Under the pieces are notes generated by a model. The model did no database searches. It worked only from the letters and a program-made list of their open reading frames with translations, and was not told where the DNA came from. This document shows positions 35,481-44,140 of a DNA stretch of 61,525 nt, piece by piece (position 1 is the first letter of the stretch; every line of letters starts with the position of its first letter). The stretch is from an uncultured Rickettsiales bacterium. Lineage in GTDB: Bacteria > Pseudomonadota > Alphaproteobacteria > Rs-D84. The DNA lies in assembly GCA_900546225.1 (NCBI GenBank), contig URBZ01000006.1, forward strand, positions 1 through 61,525, given 5' to 3'. A program made the position numbers and the translations under genes.

Positions 35481-37026
35481 ATTTTGATGTACGTTTTATG
35501 ATTTGCATCTGGGCAATACCAAACAGGTTTGACACCGTCCAATACAATACCAATCCCGCCGGCATCCATGCGAACAGAATCGTGAACATAACCGGCATCC
35601 ATTTCATAACCCGCTGGGTTTGGGCAATGGCGTCATTTGTGGCGGACGTACGTTGCGCCGCAGTTTGCAATTTGGTCTGCCACCACATTGTTGCACCCAT
35701 CAATACAGGCAGGATAAAATATGGGTCCATCACTGCTAAATCTGAAATCCACAAGAACCCTGCACTGCGCATTTGCACAGAAACCAACAACGCCTTGTAC
35801 AATGCAAAGAATATTGGAATCTGAATCAACATAGGCAAACACCCAGACATTGGCGACGTCTTGTGCGTTTGATACAGGCGCATCATTTCCATTTGCAGGC
35901 GAACCTTGTCATTGGCATATAATTTTTGAATCCGCGCCAATTCTGGCTGCATTTTTTGCATTGCAATCATTGATGTATATGATTTGCGCGTCAATGGCCA
36001 TATCGCAAAACGCAACAACAATGTAAATATAATAATCGCAATACCATAATTACCGACAATCGCGTACAGGCCATTTAACGCCCACAACATTGGACGCGCC
36101 AAGAACCCGAACCAGCCATAATCAACCGTGTGGTCAATGCCCGCAATCGCCGCAGCGGAGGCATTTAATACCGTCTGGTCGCGTGGGCCAGCAAATATTT
36201 TTGTTGTGATTGTTTGTGACTGGGCGGGCGCAATACTGATTGCGGCGGCGGCAATATCAGATTGGTATTTATCTGTGCCTATCTTTTTAGTACGAATGGT
36301 TTGGTCGGGCGCATCAATCTGCGCGACTGTTTCAGAATACTGGTCTGCAAATCCCGCGAAACCATTCGTTGTGGAATATGCGTATGATTTTCTGTCCAGT
36401 TTATACCAATCGGTATGTTCTGTGTCTGAATTTACATGTACAATCGCACCGGTATAAACACCCGCAGATTTTTTTGCCCCCGCGCCGCGCGTGATGCGTG
36501 CATATGGCGCGATTGCGATATCGCGATTGGTGTTGTTTTTAATTTCGTCACTGATTGTTATCACATAATCATCAACTGTAATGCGACGACGGAAATTAAC
36601 CCCATCTGAATTACGCCAAGAGTATGCGTCCCCAGACGATTTCCATACCGTTGTTGGTGTTGGCGCAGATGTACCGGTGGCCAGAACGCCAACCTCTGCA
36701 AAATCGCCATCGCCAGACAGCAATGCGGTGTCATCTGCGAAATCATTTAATTTGATATTTGATATACGCAAGCCCTGAACCGTTGCATTTAATTTTTCAG
36801 ATGCAACATCGTGCGTTGGCACGGCGGACAGGTCAACCACCACGGCAGATTCTGTTGTTGTTGGGGTTTCTGTTTTTGGTGCTTTGAATGCGCCAAATGC
36901 CCACATCGCCGCAAAGAACAGAATAAACCACCACAAGAAACCACCAAACATCGACTTCTTGGCTGTGGCATTTTTGTTTGCATTCCACTGGGCAAAGCCC
37001 GAATTATTATCCAGATATTTTACCAT
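35479..37026 (-). CDS. yidC: Membrane protein insertase YidC
   Basis: 515 residues. N-terminal transmembrane segment (FLWWFILFFAAMWAFGAF), a large periplasmic beta domain, then the conserved five-helix insertase core: YGIAIIIFTLLLRFAIWPLT with the hydrophilic-groove Arg, KMQPELARIQKLYANDK, GCLPMLIQIPIFFALYKAL and LYWTVSNLFGIAQM. ATG at 37026 follows AAAGGTAA. It starts immediately after lspA. The C-terminal tail is short. Confidence 0.96.
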   Translation of the reverse strand: MVKYLDNNSGFAQWNANKNATAKKSMFGGFLWWFILFFAAMWAFGAFKAPKTETPTTTESAVVVDLSAVPTHDVASEKLNATVQGLRISNIKLNDFADDTALLSGDGDFAEVGVLATGTSAPTPTTVWKSSGDAYSWRNSDGVNFRRRITVDDYVITISDEIKNNTNRDIAIAPYARITRGAGAKKSAGVYTGAIVHVNSDTEHTDWYKLDRKSYAYSTTNGFAGFADQYSETVAQIDAPDQTIRTKKIGTDKYQSDIAAAAISIAPAQSQTITTKIFAGPRDQTVLNASAAAIAGIDHTVDYGWFGFLARPMLWALNGLYAIVGNYGIAIIIFTLLLRFAIWPLTRKSYTSMIAMQKMQPELARIQKLYANDKVRLQMEMMRLYQTHKTSPMSGCLPMLIQIPIFFALYKALLVSVQMRSAGFLWISDLAVMDPYFILPVLMGATMWWQTKLQTAAQRTSATNDAIAQTQRVMKWMPVMFTILFAWMPAGLVLYWTVSNLFGIAQMQIIKRTSK

Positions 37027-37028
37027 TG

Positions 37029-37574
37029 TTATTTTACCTTTTTCGTTCTGACCGACGCCAAGCAACGACGACGCGCCATGTACCAGTTCAATATATATAG
37101 TGCAACACCAACGCAAATACAAATGTCTGCCACGTTAAATGCCGGCCAATGCAACCCACCAATATGAAAATCCAAGAAATCAACCACCGCACCAAAGCGC
37201 ACGCGGTCAATTATATTACCAATCGCACCACCCATAATCAATGCTAATGGTAACCGCTCATATTTTTCTGCACGCACAAACAAATAGTACCCGATGAACC
37301 CGATAATAAATCCTGTTGCAATAACAATCAGGATTGGTGCAAATTCGCCCACACTGCGCAGCATTGAAAACGACGCCCCTGGATTCCACGTAAATACGAT
37401 ATTAAACCAATCAAACACGTGCCACATCAAATACGGCACAGGAACAATTTCCCACGCCGCACCGTGCAACGGCACAGTCCCCGTTATTGCGTACAGCAAT
37501 ACCCCCTTGGTCAACATATCAGCCAAGATAATTGCCAGAATGATTGGAACATAGGTCAATAGTTTCTTTTTCAT
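37029..37574 (-). CDS. lspA: Lipoprotein signal peptidase
   Basis: 181 residues, four transmembrane segments. The catalytic aspartates lie in GGAIGNIIDRVRFGAVVDFLDFH and FNVADICI. VFTWNPGASFSM is the conserved N-containing loop. ATG at 37574 after GGGGAAAG. It processes lipobox proteins such as the PLD-family protein at 2.5 kb. Overlap-close with yidC (2-base gap). Confidence 0.96.
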   Translation of the reverse strand: MKKKLLTYVPIILAIILADMLTKGVLLYAITGTVPLHGAAWEIVPVPYLMWHVFDWFNIVFTWNPGASFSMLRSVGEFAPILIVIATGFIIGFIGYYLFVRAEKYERLPLALIMGGAIGNIIDRVRFGAVVDFLDFHIGGLHWPAFNVADICICVGVALYILNWYMARRRCLASVRTKKVK

Positions 37575-37635
37575 CTGCTTTCCCCGTATATTCAGGTGAA
37601 ATATACCAAGCGGGGCGCATAATTGCAAATATAAA

Positions 37636-37660
37636 TGTCCCCGCGCGGGGGACATTTCAT
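37636..37660 (-). terminator. Terminator of the Kef-type antiporter gene
   Basis: ATGTCCCC pairs with GGGGACAT around GCGCG (about 37638-37658), just after the antiporter stop on the minus strand. Confidence 0.7.
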
Positions 37661-37666
37661 TCAATA

Positions 37667-39373
37667 CTATTTATCTGATACAGGTTCGGCAACACCACTG
37701 TAATTGTCCGCCCGCATTCGCGCCAACAGGCCCGCCACACTGCGTTCAGACACGCCCAAATGTTCCAGCACGCCATAACCCAAGAACAATGAACTTTCAA
37801 TCGTTTCAGGCAATGCGACGTTTGCCCCGTCCGCCATCAACAATTTGGATTCCGTCAAATTACGTGCGCGGGCAAAGATTTTCACACGTGGCGCAATTTC
37901 ACGCACCGTGATGGCCGTATCATGCGCCGTAGCCGCGTTATCCAGTGCAATTACCACCGCACGGGTTTTACGTGGCTGTAACCCCATATCGCGCAAAACG
38001 TCCGCATTGGTCGAATTGCCATACACAACGTTAAACCCGTGTTCACGCCCCAACAGTACCGTATCAACGTCCATATCAATCGCGACGTATGGAATATTCT
38101 GGGCGTCCAACATTTGTGCAACGATTTGCCCAACGCGACCGAAACCACAAATGATGACCGATGGGACTTGCGCGGGGCGACCCGTCAACCCTTGGGCAAT
38201 GGACTGCGAGAACAGACGTCCCGAACGCTTTAACCAATCGTATACCATCATCAGCAAAGGTGTCATCATGATGGACAGTATGATAATTGCGGTCAAGATT
38301 TCCTGATGTACCGCTGGCAATGCATCAATGCCAGACGTGCGCATGGTCTGTAACATCAACAAACCAAATTCGCCCGCCTGTGATAAAATCAATGCAATCA
38401 TTGCTGCGTCTGGGACATTCACGTGACGAACGCGCGCGACCATAAATATCGCAACAAATTTTGCCGCAATCAAACCGATTACACCAAACAGTACAACATA
38501 CCAATATTGCCCCAACACCGGCAGGTTTAATCCCATACCCAACGAAATGAAAAAGAATGCCAAGAACAACATTGCGTATGGACTGATTTCTGCACTGACC
38601 TGATGACTGTAAATCGTTTCAGACAGCAACATACCCGCCAAGAACGCGCCCAATCCCGCCGGCACGCCCGCGGCATTTGCGACCGCCGCCCACGCGACAA
38701 TGTTCAGCATGATGGCCAGCAAGAATGCCTCTTTGGATTTCAGGCGCGAAACCAATCGCATCAATGGATTCAGTACAAATCGGCCAACAATTACAACGCC
38801 CAGCACCAGCGCAACCGACCACACAAATACGTCAATCGCCGCCGCGCCAAAGTTAAATGTGCGCCCCGCCAGCACCGGCATCATTGCCAGCAATGGAATT
38901 GCCAATAAATCTTGGAACAATAAAATCGAAAATGTCTGGCGGCCCATATCGGTGTTTATCTGGTTGCGATCCGCCAGCATTTGCATATCTTCGGACGTGC
39001 TGGACATAGACAGCATCAACGCCACCATTACGCAGCCAATTATTGACCAACCGGTCAGTCCAAACAGTAACGGGAACAGCATTGTTGCCACCATCAAAAC
39101 CTGGGCCGCACCAAAACCAAAAATCGAATGACGCAATGTCCACAGGCGTTTCATATTGATGTTCAGCCCCATTGTGAACCACAAAAACATAATGCCCAGA
39201 TCACCCAACAGCGTCCATGTTTCTGTTAAATGAAACATGTTAAAAACATATGGGCCGGACAGCACGCCCGCAAATAAAAATGCAACCAATGCGCCGATAC
39301 GCGCCACGCGCAGAAATGATACCAGCGCAAAAACAACCGTAACAAACGCCAATAATGTCAGGGACATTGTCAT
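37667..39373 (-). CDS. Kef-type K+/H+ antiporter with RCK (TrkA-N) domain
   Basis: 568 residues. About 12 transmembrane segments of the CPA2 Na+/H+ exchanger fold (GALVAFLFAGVLSGPY, FSILLFQDLLAIPLLAM and LSQAGEFGLLML are visible). A cytoplasmic nucleotide-binding RCK_N domain follows (VIICGFGRVGQIVAQMLD, AIDMD, VVYGNSTNADVL). The layout matches KefB/KefC. A C-terminal extension to residue 568 follows the RCK domain. Start ATG at 39373 after GAGGAGAG. Role: potassium efflux coupled to proton entry, often in electrophile or pH stress. Gating ligand not visible. Confidence 0.9.
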   Translation of the reverse strand: MTMSLTLLAFVTVVFALVSFLRVARIGALVAFLFAGVLSGPYVFNMFHLTETWTLLGDLGIMFLWFTMGLNINMKRLWTLRHSIFGFGAAQVLMVATMLFPLLFGLTGWSIIGCVMVALMLSMSSTSEDMQMLADRNQINTDMGRQTFSILLFQDLLAIPLLAMMPVLAGRTFNFGAAAIDVFVWSVALVLGVVIVGRFVLNPLMRLVSRLKSKEAFLLAIMLNIVAWAAVANAAGVPAGLGAFLAGMLLSETIYSHQVSAEISPYAMLFLAFFFISLGMGLNLPVLGQYWYVVLFGVIGLIAAKFVAIFMVARVRHVNVPDAAMIALILSQAGEFGLLMLQTMRTSGIDALPAVHQEILTAIIILSIMMTPLLMMVYDWLKRSGRLFSQSIAQGLTGRPAQVPSVIICGFGRVGQIVAQMLDAQNIPYVAIDMDVDTVLLGREHGFNVVYGNSTNADVLRDMGLQPRKTRAVVIALDNAATAHDTAITVREIAPRVKIFARARNLTESKLLMADGANVALPETIESSLFLGYGVLEHLGVSERSVAGLLARMRADNYSGVAEPVSDK

Positions 39374-39403
39374 GATATTCTCTCTCCTCTATCCTCACAC
39401 AAA

Positions 39404-40225
39404 TTATATCAAATCGTGGGCCAGTTGTAAAAATTTTTCGGGCGATAATTCTTCGGCGCGTTCTGTGCCGGTTAAATTATATTTTGCCCAATCAACATTC
39501 GGTATGATACCGCGTATCATCTTGCGACGCTGGCCGAATAATTTCGCTGTGATTTGTTCCAGTTTTTTAACATCACCCACCGCACGAATTTTGTCTGCAT
39601 TTGGAATAACCGACACAACCGCCGACTGGACACGTGGACGCGGAACAAACGCCGTATTCGGTACGACAAACAAAATTTTTGCGTCGGCAACCAATGATGT
39701 CAATACAGCCAATCTGCCATATTGTGCATCGCCAACATGCGCCGTGATACGCTGGGCCACCTCGCGCTGGAACATCAGTGTCATGGACTTTATCGGTGCG
39801 CCAGATGCCGCCGCAATCAGCCAACGCGTAAACAATTCTGTTCCCACATTATACGGCAGGTTTGCGCATATCGCATATTCGCCCAACCCCAGATGCGCCG
39901 TGTCAACGCGCAATGCGTCGCCATACACGACCGTCAAGCGACCACTGGAGGCCGCAACAATTTCATCAAGGATTGGTTTGGTTGCGGTATCTTTTTCAAT
40001 CGCGACAACGCGGCGTGCCCCCGCCATCAGCAATGCGCGCGTCAAACCCGCGGGCCCAGGGCCAATTTCCATAACATCGGTATTTTTGATATCGGGCACA
40101 CTGCGTGCGATACGCCCCGTCAGATTCAAATCAAACAAGAAATTCTGGCCAAATTGCTTTTTGGGTTCAAGGCCCGCCGCACGCATCATTTCGGCCACAG
40201 GTGGCAAATTTTCAACAGTCATCAT
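39404..40225 (-). CDS. rsmA: 16S rRNA dimethyladenosine transferase (KsgA)
   Basis: 273 residues. SAM motif MEIGPGPAGLTRALL, acidic VVAIEKD, and the catalytic NLPYNVGTELFTRWL motif. KKQFGQNFL at the N-terminus is invariant. It dimethylates two adjacent adenines in helix 45 of 16S rRNA. Its ATG overlaps the recR stop by 4 bases. Confidence 0.96.
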   Translation of the reverse strand: MMTVENLPPVAEMMRAAGLEPKKQFGQNFLFDLNLTGRIARSVPDIKNTDVMEIGPGPAGLTRALLMAGARRVVAIEKDTATKPILDEIVAASSGRLTVVYGDALRVDTAHLGLGEYAICANLPYNVGTELFTRWLIAAASGAPIKSMTLMFQREVAQRITAHVGDAQYGRLAVLTSLVADAKILFVVPNTAFVPRPRVQSAVVSVIPNADKIRAVGDVKKLEQITAKLFGQRRKMIRGIIPNVDWAKYNLTGTERAEELSPEKFLQLAHDLI

Positions 40226-40821
40226 ATCGCCTTGCGCCCCCCAAACGCCAACGACAATGTGCCGTCGTCCAAGTAATCCAAATCGCCGCCCAATGGCACG
40301 CCAGATGCTAATTCTGTGAAACGTACGTTTGGCACGTCCGTCAAAACAGACATGACATAGTGCTGGGTTGTTTTCCCCTCGACCGTATTGGGCAATGCGA
40401 AAATAATTTCAGTTATATTTTCATCATGAATGCGCGCGGCCAGATTTGCAATATTCAAATCGTCCGGCGTTGTTCCGTTTGCCCCCGACAGCAATCCGCC
40501 AATTATATGATAGCGGCCATGGAACACCGCGGATTTTTCAAGTGTCCAAACGTCTGACAAATCACGCACCAAACACAGTGCGCCGTTTGCACGCGACGCG
40601 TCGCGGCAATATTCGCATTTGCCCGCGCCCCGATCGGTCAAGATGCCGCAATTTGGGCACGGCGCGACATTTTCCACCGCATCGGTAATCGCCGCCGCCA
40701 ACATTTCTGCGCGCCCTGTTTTGTCCTGTAACAGTGCCAACGCAATACGCTGGCCACCGCGCGCGCCAACACGTGGCAGACGCGCGAACTGTTTAATCAA
40801 CTTTTCAATTTTCTGATTCAT
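40222..40821 (-). CDS. recR: Recombination protein RecR
   Basis: 199 residues. Helix-hairpin-helix region (LPRVGARGGQRIALALL), a four-cysteine zinc finger CPNCG...CEYC, a Toprim domain, and the C-terminal VPLGGDLDYLDDGTLSLAF. The usual GVGPKSAQR is replaced by RVGARGGQR. It acts with RecF/RecO at gaps. It lies 18 bases downstream of dacC. Confidence 0.95.
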   Translation of the reverse strand: MNQKIEKLIKQFARLPRVGARGGQRIALALLQDKTGRAEMLAAAITDAVENVAPCPNCGILTDRGAGKCEYCRDASRANGALCLVRDLSDVWTLEKSAVFHGRYHIIGGLLSGANGTTPDDLNIANLAARIHDENITEIIFALPNTVEGKTTQHYVMSVLTDVPNVRFTELASGVPLGGDLDYLDDGTLSLAFGGRKAI

Positions 40822-40839
40822 GATACCCGACCAATTTAA

Positions 40840-42009
40840 TCAATGAAATATGTAACTGTCAATGCCCGCGTTTGTTGCGCGATTACGCAATTCGGTTGCG
40901 GCGGCGTCCGTAATGCCATTTGCGCGCACACGGAACATACCGTTTGATGCCTGTTCAATCGTGGCAACAACGCCCAGTTTATTTTTAACATTTGCAACCT
41001 GTTGCGCGGCGGCATCGCGCGATGAAAACGCGCCAAATTGAACACCCGCCCCGCCCCGCGCGACCGATGGCGCACTGTATGCAGGTGCGGCATTCGCCGT
41101 TGCCGCGTTATATGCCGCCGTAAATGTTGGCGCGGACGCAGGTGCGGCATGCGTCGGTTGCGCCGCGGCGATTGGCTGGACAGGCGTTGTGCGTTCAATC
41201 GGCGCGGAATTATTTTTGGTCATTTCAAAACCGCGATTTAACAGTTGTGTTGCGACCGCGGCACGGACGTCCTTGTTTTCTGCACCCAAGACAACCGCCA
41301 TCAAATGCGTACCGCCACGATTTGCCGTCGCCACCAATGAATAACGTGACTTGTTCGTAAATCCGGTCTTCATACCGTCACAGCCCGCATACGCCCCCAG
41401 CAAACGATTACCATTTGTGTATGTTTTGCCGTTATACGTCCATGTCTTGATTCCGAAATATTTCCAGTATTGCGGAAAATGTTTATACACCGCCATAGAT
41501 AACAGCGCAATATCGCGCGCGGTCGACATATGGTCATCGTTCGGCAGACCGGACGAATTTTCAAAATTTGTATTTTTCAGACCGATTTCATTTGCGACAC
41601 GTGTCATCATATCGGCAAAGTTACCCTCTTTGCCACCCTTCAAATTTTCGGCCAATACGCGGGCGACGTCATTCGCACTCATTACCGTTACGGCCTTTAT
41701 CGCATCTTCGACGGTAATCTTGCTGCCCGCGGTCAGGCCCAGTTTCACAGGGGACGCCGCCGCCGCATAATTCGACACAATCAGGTAATCGTCCAAATGC
41801 AGGCGACCGTGTTCCAGCGCATCAAACGTTAAATAGACCGTCATAATCTTGGTCAACGATGCAGGGTAATTCGGTTGGTTGGCATTTTCACGGATTAAAA
41901 CCTGACCCGTGTCCATATTCGCAACCAGTGCCGCACGATACTGTGCCGCATGCGCCGCGTCACACATCATTGTGCACAGGAAAAATATGGATAGTGCCAT
42001 TCTTCTCAT
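40840..42009 (-). CDS. dacC: D-alanyl-D-alanine carboxypeptidase (PBP5/6 type) with SPOR domain
   Basis: 389 residues. Signal peptide (MRRMALSIFFLCTMMCDAAHA), then the transpeptidase-fold motifs SLTK (S51/K54), SAN in MSANDVAR and KTGFT. An Ala/Pro/Thr-rich linker leads to a C-terminal SPOR domain (VQFGAFSSRDAAAQQV to the end), which directs the enzyme to denuded glycan at the septum. The typical PBP5 domain II and amphipathic anchor are replaced by this linker-SPOR tail. ATG at 42009 gives a proper signal peptide; GTG at 42039 would add ten residues. It trims pentapeptides in the periplasm. Confidence 0.92.
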   Translation of the reverse strand: MRRMALSIFFLCTMMCDAAHAAQYRAALVANMDTGQVLIRENANQPNYPASLTKIMTVYLTFDALEHGRLHLDDYLIVSNYAAAASPVKLGLTAGSKITVEDAIKAVTVMSANDVARVLAENLKGGKEGNFADMMTRVANEIGLKNTNFENSSGLPNDDHMSTARDIALLSMAVYKHFPQYWKYFGIKTWTYNGKTYTNGNRLLGAYAGCDGMKTGFTNKSRYSLVATANRGGTHLMAVVLGAENKDVRAAVATQLLNRGFEMTKNNSAPIERTTPVQPIAAAQPTHAAPASAPTFTAAYNAATANAAPAYSAPSVARGGAGVQFGAFSSRDAAAQQVANVKNKLGVVATIEQASNGMFRVRANGITDAAATELRNRATNAGIDSYIFH

Positions 42010-42058
42010 AACATGAATGTTAGTAAAAATCGCAGGCACAGGTCAACAATAATAAGCA

Positions 42059-42085
42059 TAAAAAACGCCCAAACGGGCGTTCTTT
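42059..42085 (-). terminator. Terminator of pyk
   Basis: ACGCCC pairs with GGGCGT around AAAC (about 42065-42080), with A runs on the left side, next to the pyk stop. Confidence 0.85.
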
Positions 42086-43455
42086 TAATCCAATGTGCGT
42101 AAACTGATTTTATCGCTATCAACGATAACCAGATGCCCCGATGTTATACCAAATCCGCGTGCGGCGTTAAACGCGTCACGCTGGCCAAACAACGTTTCAT
42201 CACAGATTGGGCATACACCACGCGACAGGCATAATTGATTTGCAATTACATCTTCGCGACATACAGCAATAATCGGCATATCTGGTTTACGACAAGAAAT
42301 TTGGGTTGCGGCAACGGTGTCGCGTGCAAACACCACAATCGCCGACGCCCTATTCAAATACGCCATGGACGCCACAGAACGCGACCAATCGTTTTCAGGA
42401 ACATTTTCAATACGTGACCAGTCATACGAATTTGCAATCGCGTCATAGTCCGCGTATGTCACAATTTTCGCCATTGTTTCAATCACACCAACCGGATTGA
42501 TACCGATTGTTGTTTCTTCGGACGTCATGGTTGAATCCGCACGCAGGTACGCCGCATTGGCAACGTCGCTGATTTCGGCACGGGTTGGAAATTCGCTGTT
42601 TACCATTGTGCCCAACATTTGTGTTGCCATGATAACCGGACGGTTCAACGTACGGCATGTACGAATGATATGGCGCGAAATCGCAGGCACGGTTTCAAAT
42701 GGTACTTCGACCGCCAAATCGCCACGCGCAATCATAATGCCATCGGCCGCAGATGCGATTTCCGCAATGCGTTCAACCGCATTTGGACGTTCGATTTTTG
42801 CGATAATCTTTATCGGGTGCGATGTGCGCGCGGTGATGAAATCGCGAACCTCTGCCACATCTTCGGGACGCTGGACGAATGAAATTGCAACCCAATCAGG
42901 ATTCTTGGTTATTGCGTATTCCAAATCATTCTTGTCCTTGGGCGTCAGGACGGATGTTGCAACATCAGTATCCGGCAAATTAAATCCGCGACGCGACCAG
43001 ATTTCATCACCACGCACAACCGTCGCGATGATTTTACCGGTTTCAACGCCCGTTACACGCATTTCAATTTTACCGTCATTTAACAAAATTCTGTCGCCGA
43101 CATTCAGTGATTTCATCACGTCATCGTGTGGTAATTGGACACGTGTACTGTCCCCAGGGGTTGGGTCATTATCAAATGTAAATGTTTGACCGATTTTCAA
43201 TGGATATTTATCTTCGGTGGCAAAGTTGCCGATACGGTGTTTTGGCCCCTGCAAATCAACCAAGACCGCAACCTGAACACCGGCCGCACGTGCCGTGCGA
43301 CGAATTAAATCGATTTTTTCACCCTGAACATCACCGGTATCATGACTGAAATTGATACGACAAACGTTCACACCCGCCAAGAACATACGGCGCAGTGTTT
43401 CAGCGTCTTCGCATTTTGGGCCGATTGATGCTGTAATTTTTGTAAATTTATTCAT
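42085..43455 (-). CDS. pyk: Pyruvate kinase
   Basis: 456 residues. The N-terminus MNKFTKITASIGPKCED, NFSHDT, the active-site segment MIARGDLAVEVPFE, and MATQML are standard; the Lys of the KIERPNAVERI motif is present. The C-terminal regulatory domain is somewhat short. Converts phosphoenolpyruvate and ADP to pyruvate and ATP. Divergent from gapR. Confidence 0.96.
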   Translation of the reverse strand: MNKFTKITASIGPKCEDAETLRRMFLAGVNVCRINFSHDTGDVQGEKIDLIRRTARAAGVQVAVLVDLQGPKHRIGNFATEDKYPLKIGQTFTFDNDPTPGDSTRVQLPHDDVMKSLNVGDRILLNDGKIEMRVTGVETGKIIATVVRGDEIWSRRGFNLPDTDVATSVLTPKDKNDLEYAITKNPDWVAISFVQRPEDVAEVRDFITARTSHPIKIIAKIERPNAVERIAEIASAADGIMIARGDLAVEVPFETVPAISRHIIRTCRTLNRPVIMATQMLGTMVNSEFPTRAEISDVANAAYLRADSTMTSEETTIGINPVGVIETMAKIVTYADYDAIANSYDWSRIENVPENDWSRSVASMAYLNRASAIVVFARDTVAATQISCRKPDMPIIAVCREDVIANQLCLSRGVCPICDETLFGQRDAFNAARGFGITSGHLVIVDSDKISLRTLD

Positions 43456-43547
43456 ATTTTTCCGCTTTTTGTTTTCTTTCGTTTTTCTTGATTTTTACGA
43501 ATTATGCTATATCATAAAAACCATAAAGAGACAAGGGGAAAACAAGC

Positions 43548-43796
43548 ATGAAAAACGCAAATCACGGGGCGATTGATAACCAGCAGTTGCTGAGCATTAT
43601 TCAACGTATCGAAAAATTAAACGAAGATTCCGCAGCAATCGCGGCTGATATCAAAGAGATTTTCAGCGAGGCGAAATCCGCAGGATTCGATCCAAAATAT
43701 ATTCGCCAGATGATACGTCTGCGTAAACTGGACCCAGATGAATTGGACGAAGCGGACGAACTGACCCAAATGTACCGCAGCGCGTTGGGACTGTAA
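43548..43796 (+). CDS. gapR: Nucleoid-associated protein GapR (DUF2312)
   Basis: 82 residues, full length. The pattern IQRIEKLNEDSAAIAADIKEIF then SEAKSAGFDPKYIRQMIRLRK and a C-terminal ELTQMYRSALGL matches DUF2312, a family found in alphaproteobacteria and their phages. In Caulobacter GapR binds overtwisted DNA. ATG follows AAGGGGA. The stop overlaps the start of the next gene (TAATG), so they are translationally coupled. Confidence 0.93.
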   Translation: MKNANHGAIDNQQLLSIIQRIEKLNEDSAAIAADIKEIFSEAKSAGFDPKYIRQMIRLRKLDPDELDEADELTQMYRSALGL

Positions 43797-44110
43797 TGAA
43801 ACGCTTTACCAAAACGGTTGAAGATTTTGTATGCGCCCACTGTGGCGCACATGTTCGGGGCAATGGTTATACAAATCATTGCCCCGCGTGTTTGTGGTCA
43901 CGCCATGTGGACAACACGCCAGGGGATCGCGCGGCAACCTGTGGCGGTATGATGCGTCCGATATCTGTGACCCCCGATGGCACGCGATTTATAATTACGC
44001 ACCGTTGCGAAAAATGCGGCAAGACAATACGCCAGCATACGACCGATGATGACAATATGGACGAAATAATACGATTGAGTGCAGATAACAGTTTTATTTT
44101 CGGCAAATAA
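43796..44110 (+). CDS. RNHCP domain protein (zinc-ribbon-like)
   Basis: 104 residues. The pattern F-x-C-xx-C, then the TNHCPACLWSRHVD block, PGDR and CGGMMRP, then ITHRCEKCGKTIRQH and DDDN matches the small RNHCP family of uncharacterised zinc-binding proteins. The R of RNHCP is replaced by T here. Probably RNA- or nucleic-acid-associated, but the function is unknown. Coupled to gapR by a one-base overlap, an association worth noting. Confidence 0.8.
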   Translation: MKRFTKTVEDFVCAHCGAHVRGNGYTNHCPACLWSRHVDNTPGDRAATCGGMMRPISVTPDGTRFIITHRCEKCGKTIRQHTTDDDNMDEIIRLSADNSFIFGK

Positions 44111-44138
44111 AAAATCCCCCGAATGGGGGATTTTTTGT
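44108..44138. terminator. Bidirectional terminator between RNHCP and pyrG
   Basis: AATCCCCC (44113-44120) pairs with GGGGGATT (44125-44132), with A and T runs outside. Confidence 0.88.
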
Positions 44139-44140
44139 TT

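Noticed and set aside
37294..37554. Rightward 86-aa frame opposite lspA
   Set aside because: Antisense shadow of a conserved membrane protein gene.
39237..40319. A 360-aa rightward frame opposite rsmA and the antiporter start
   Set aside because: Antisense shadow of rsmA; no start context and no family signature.
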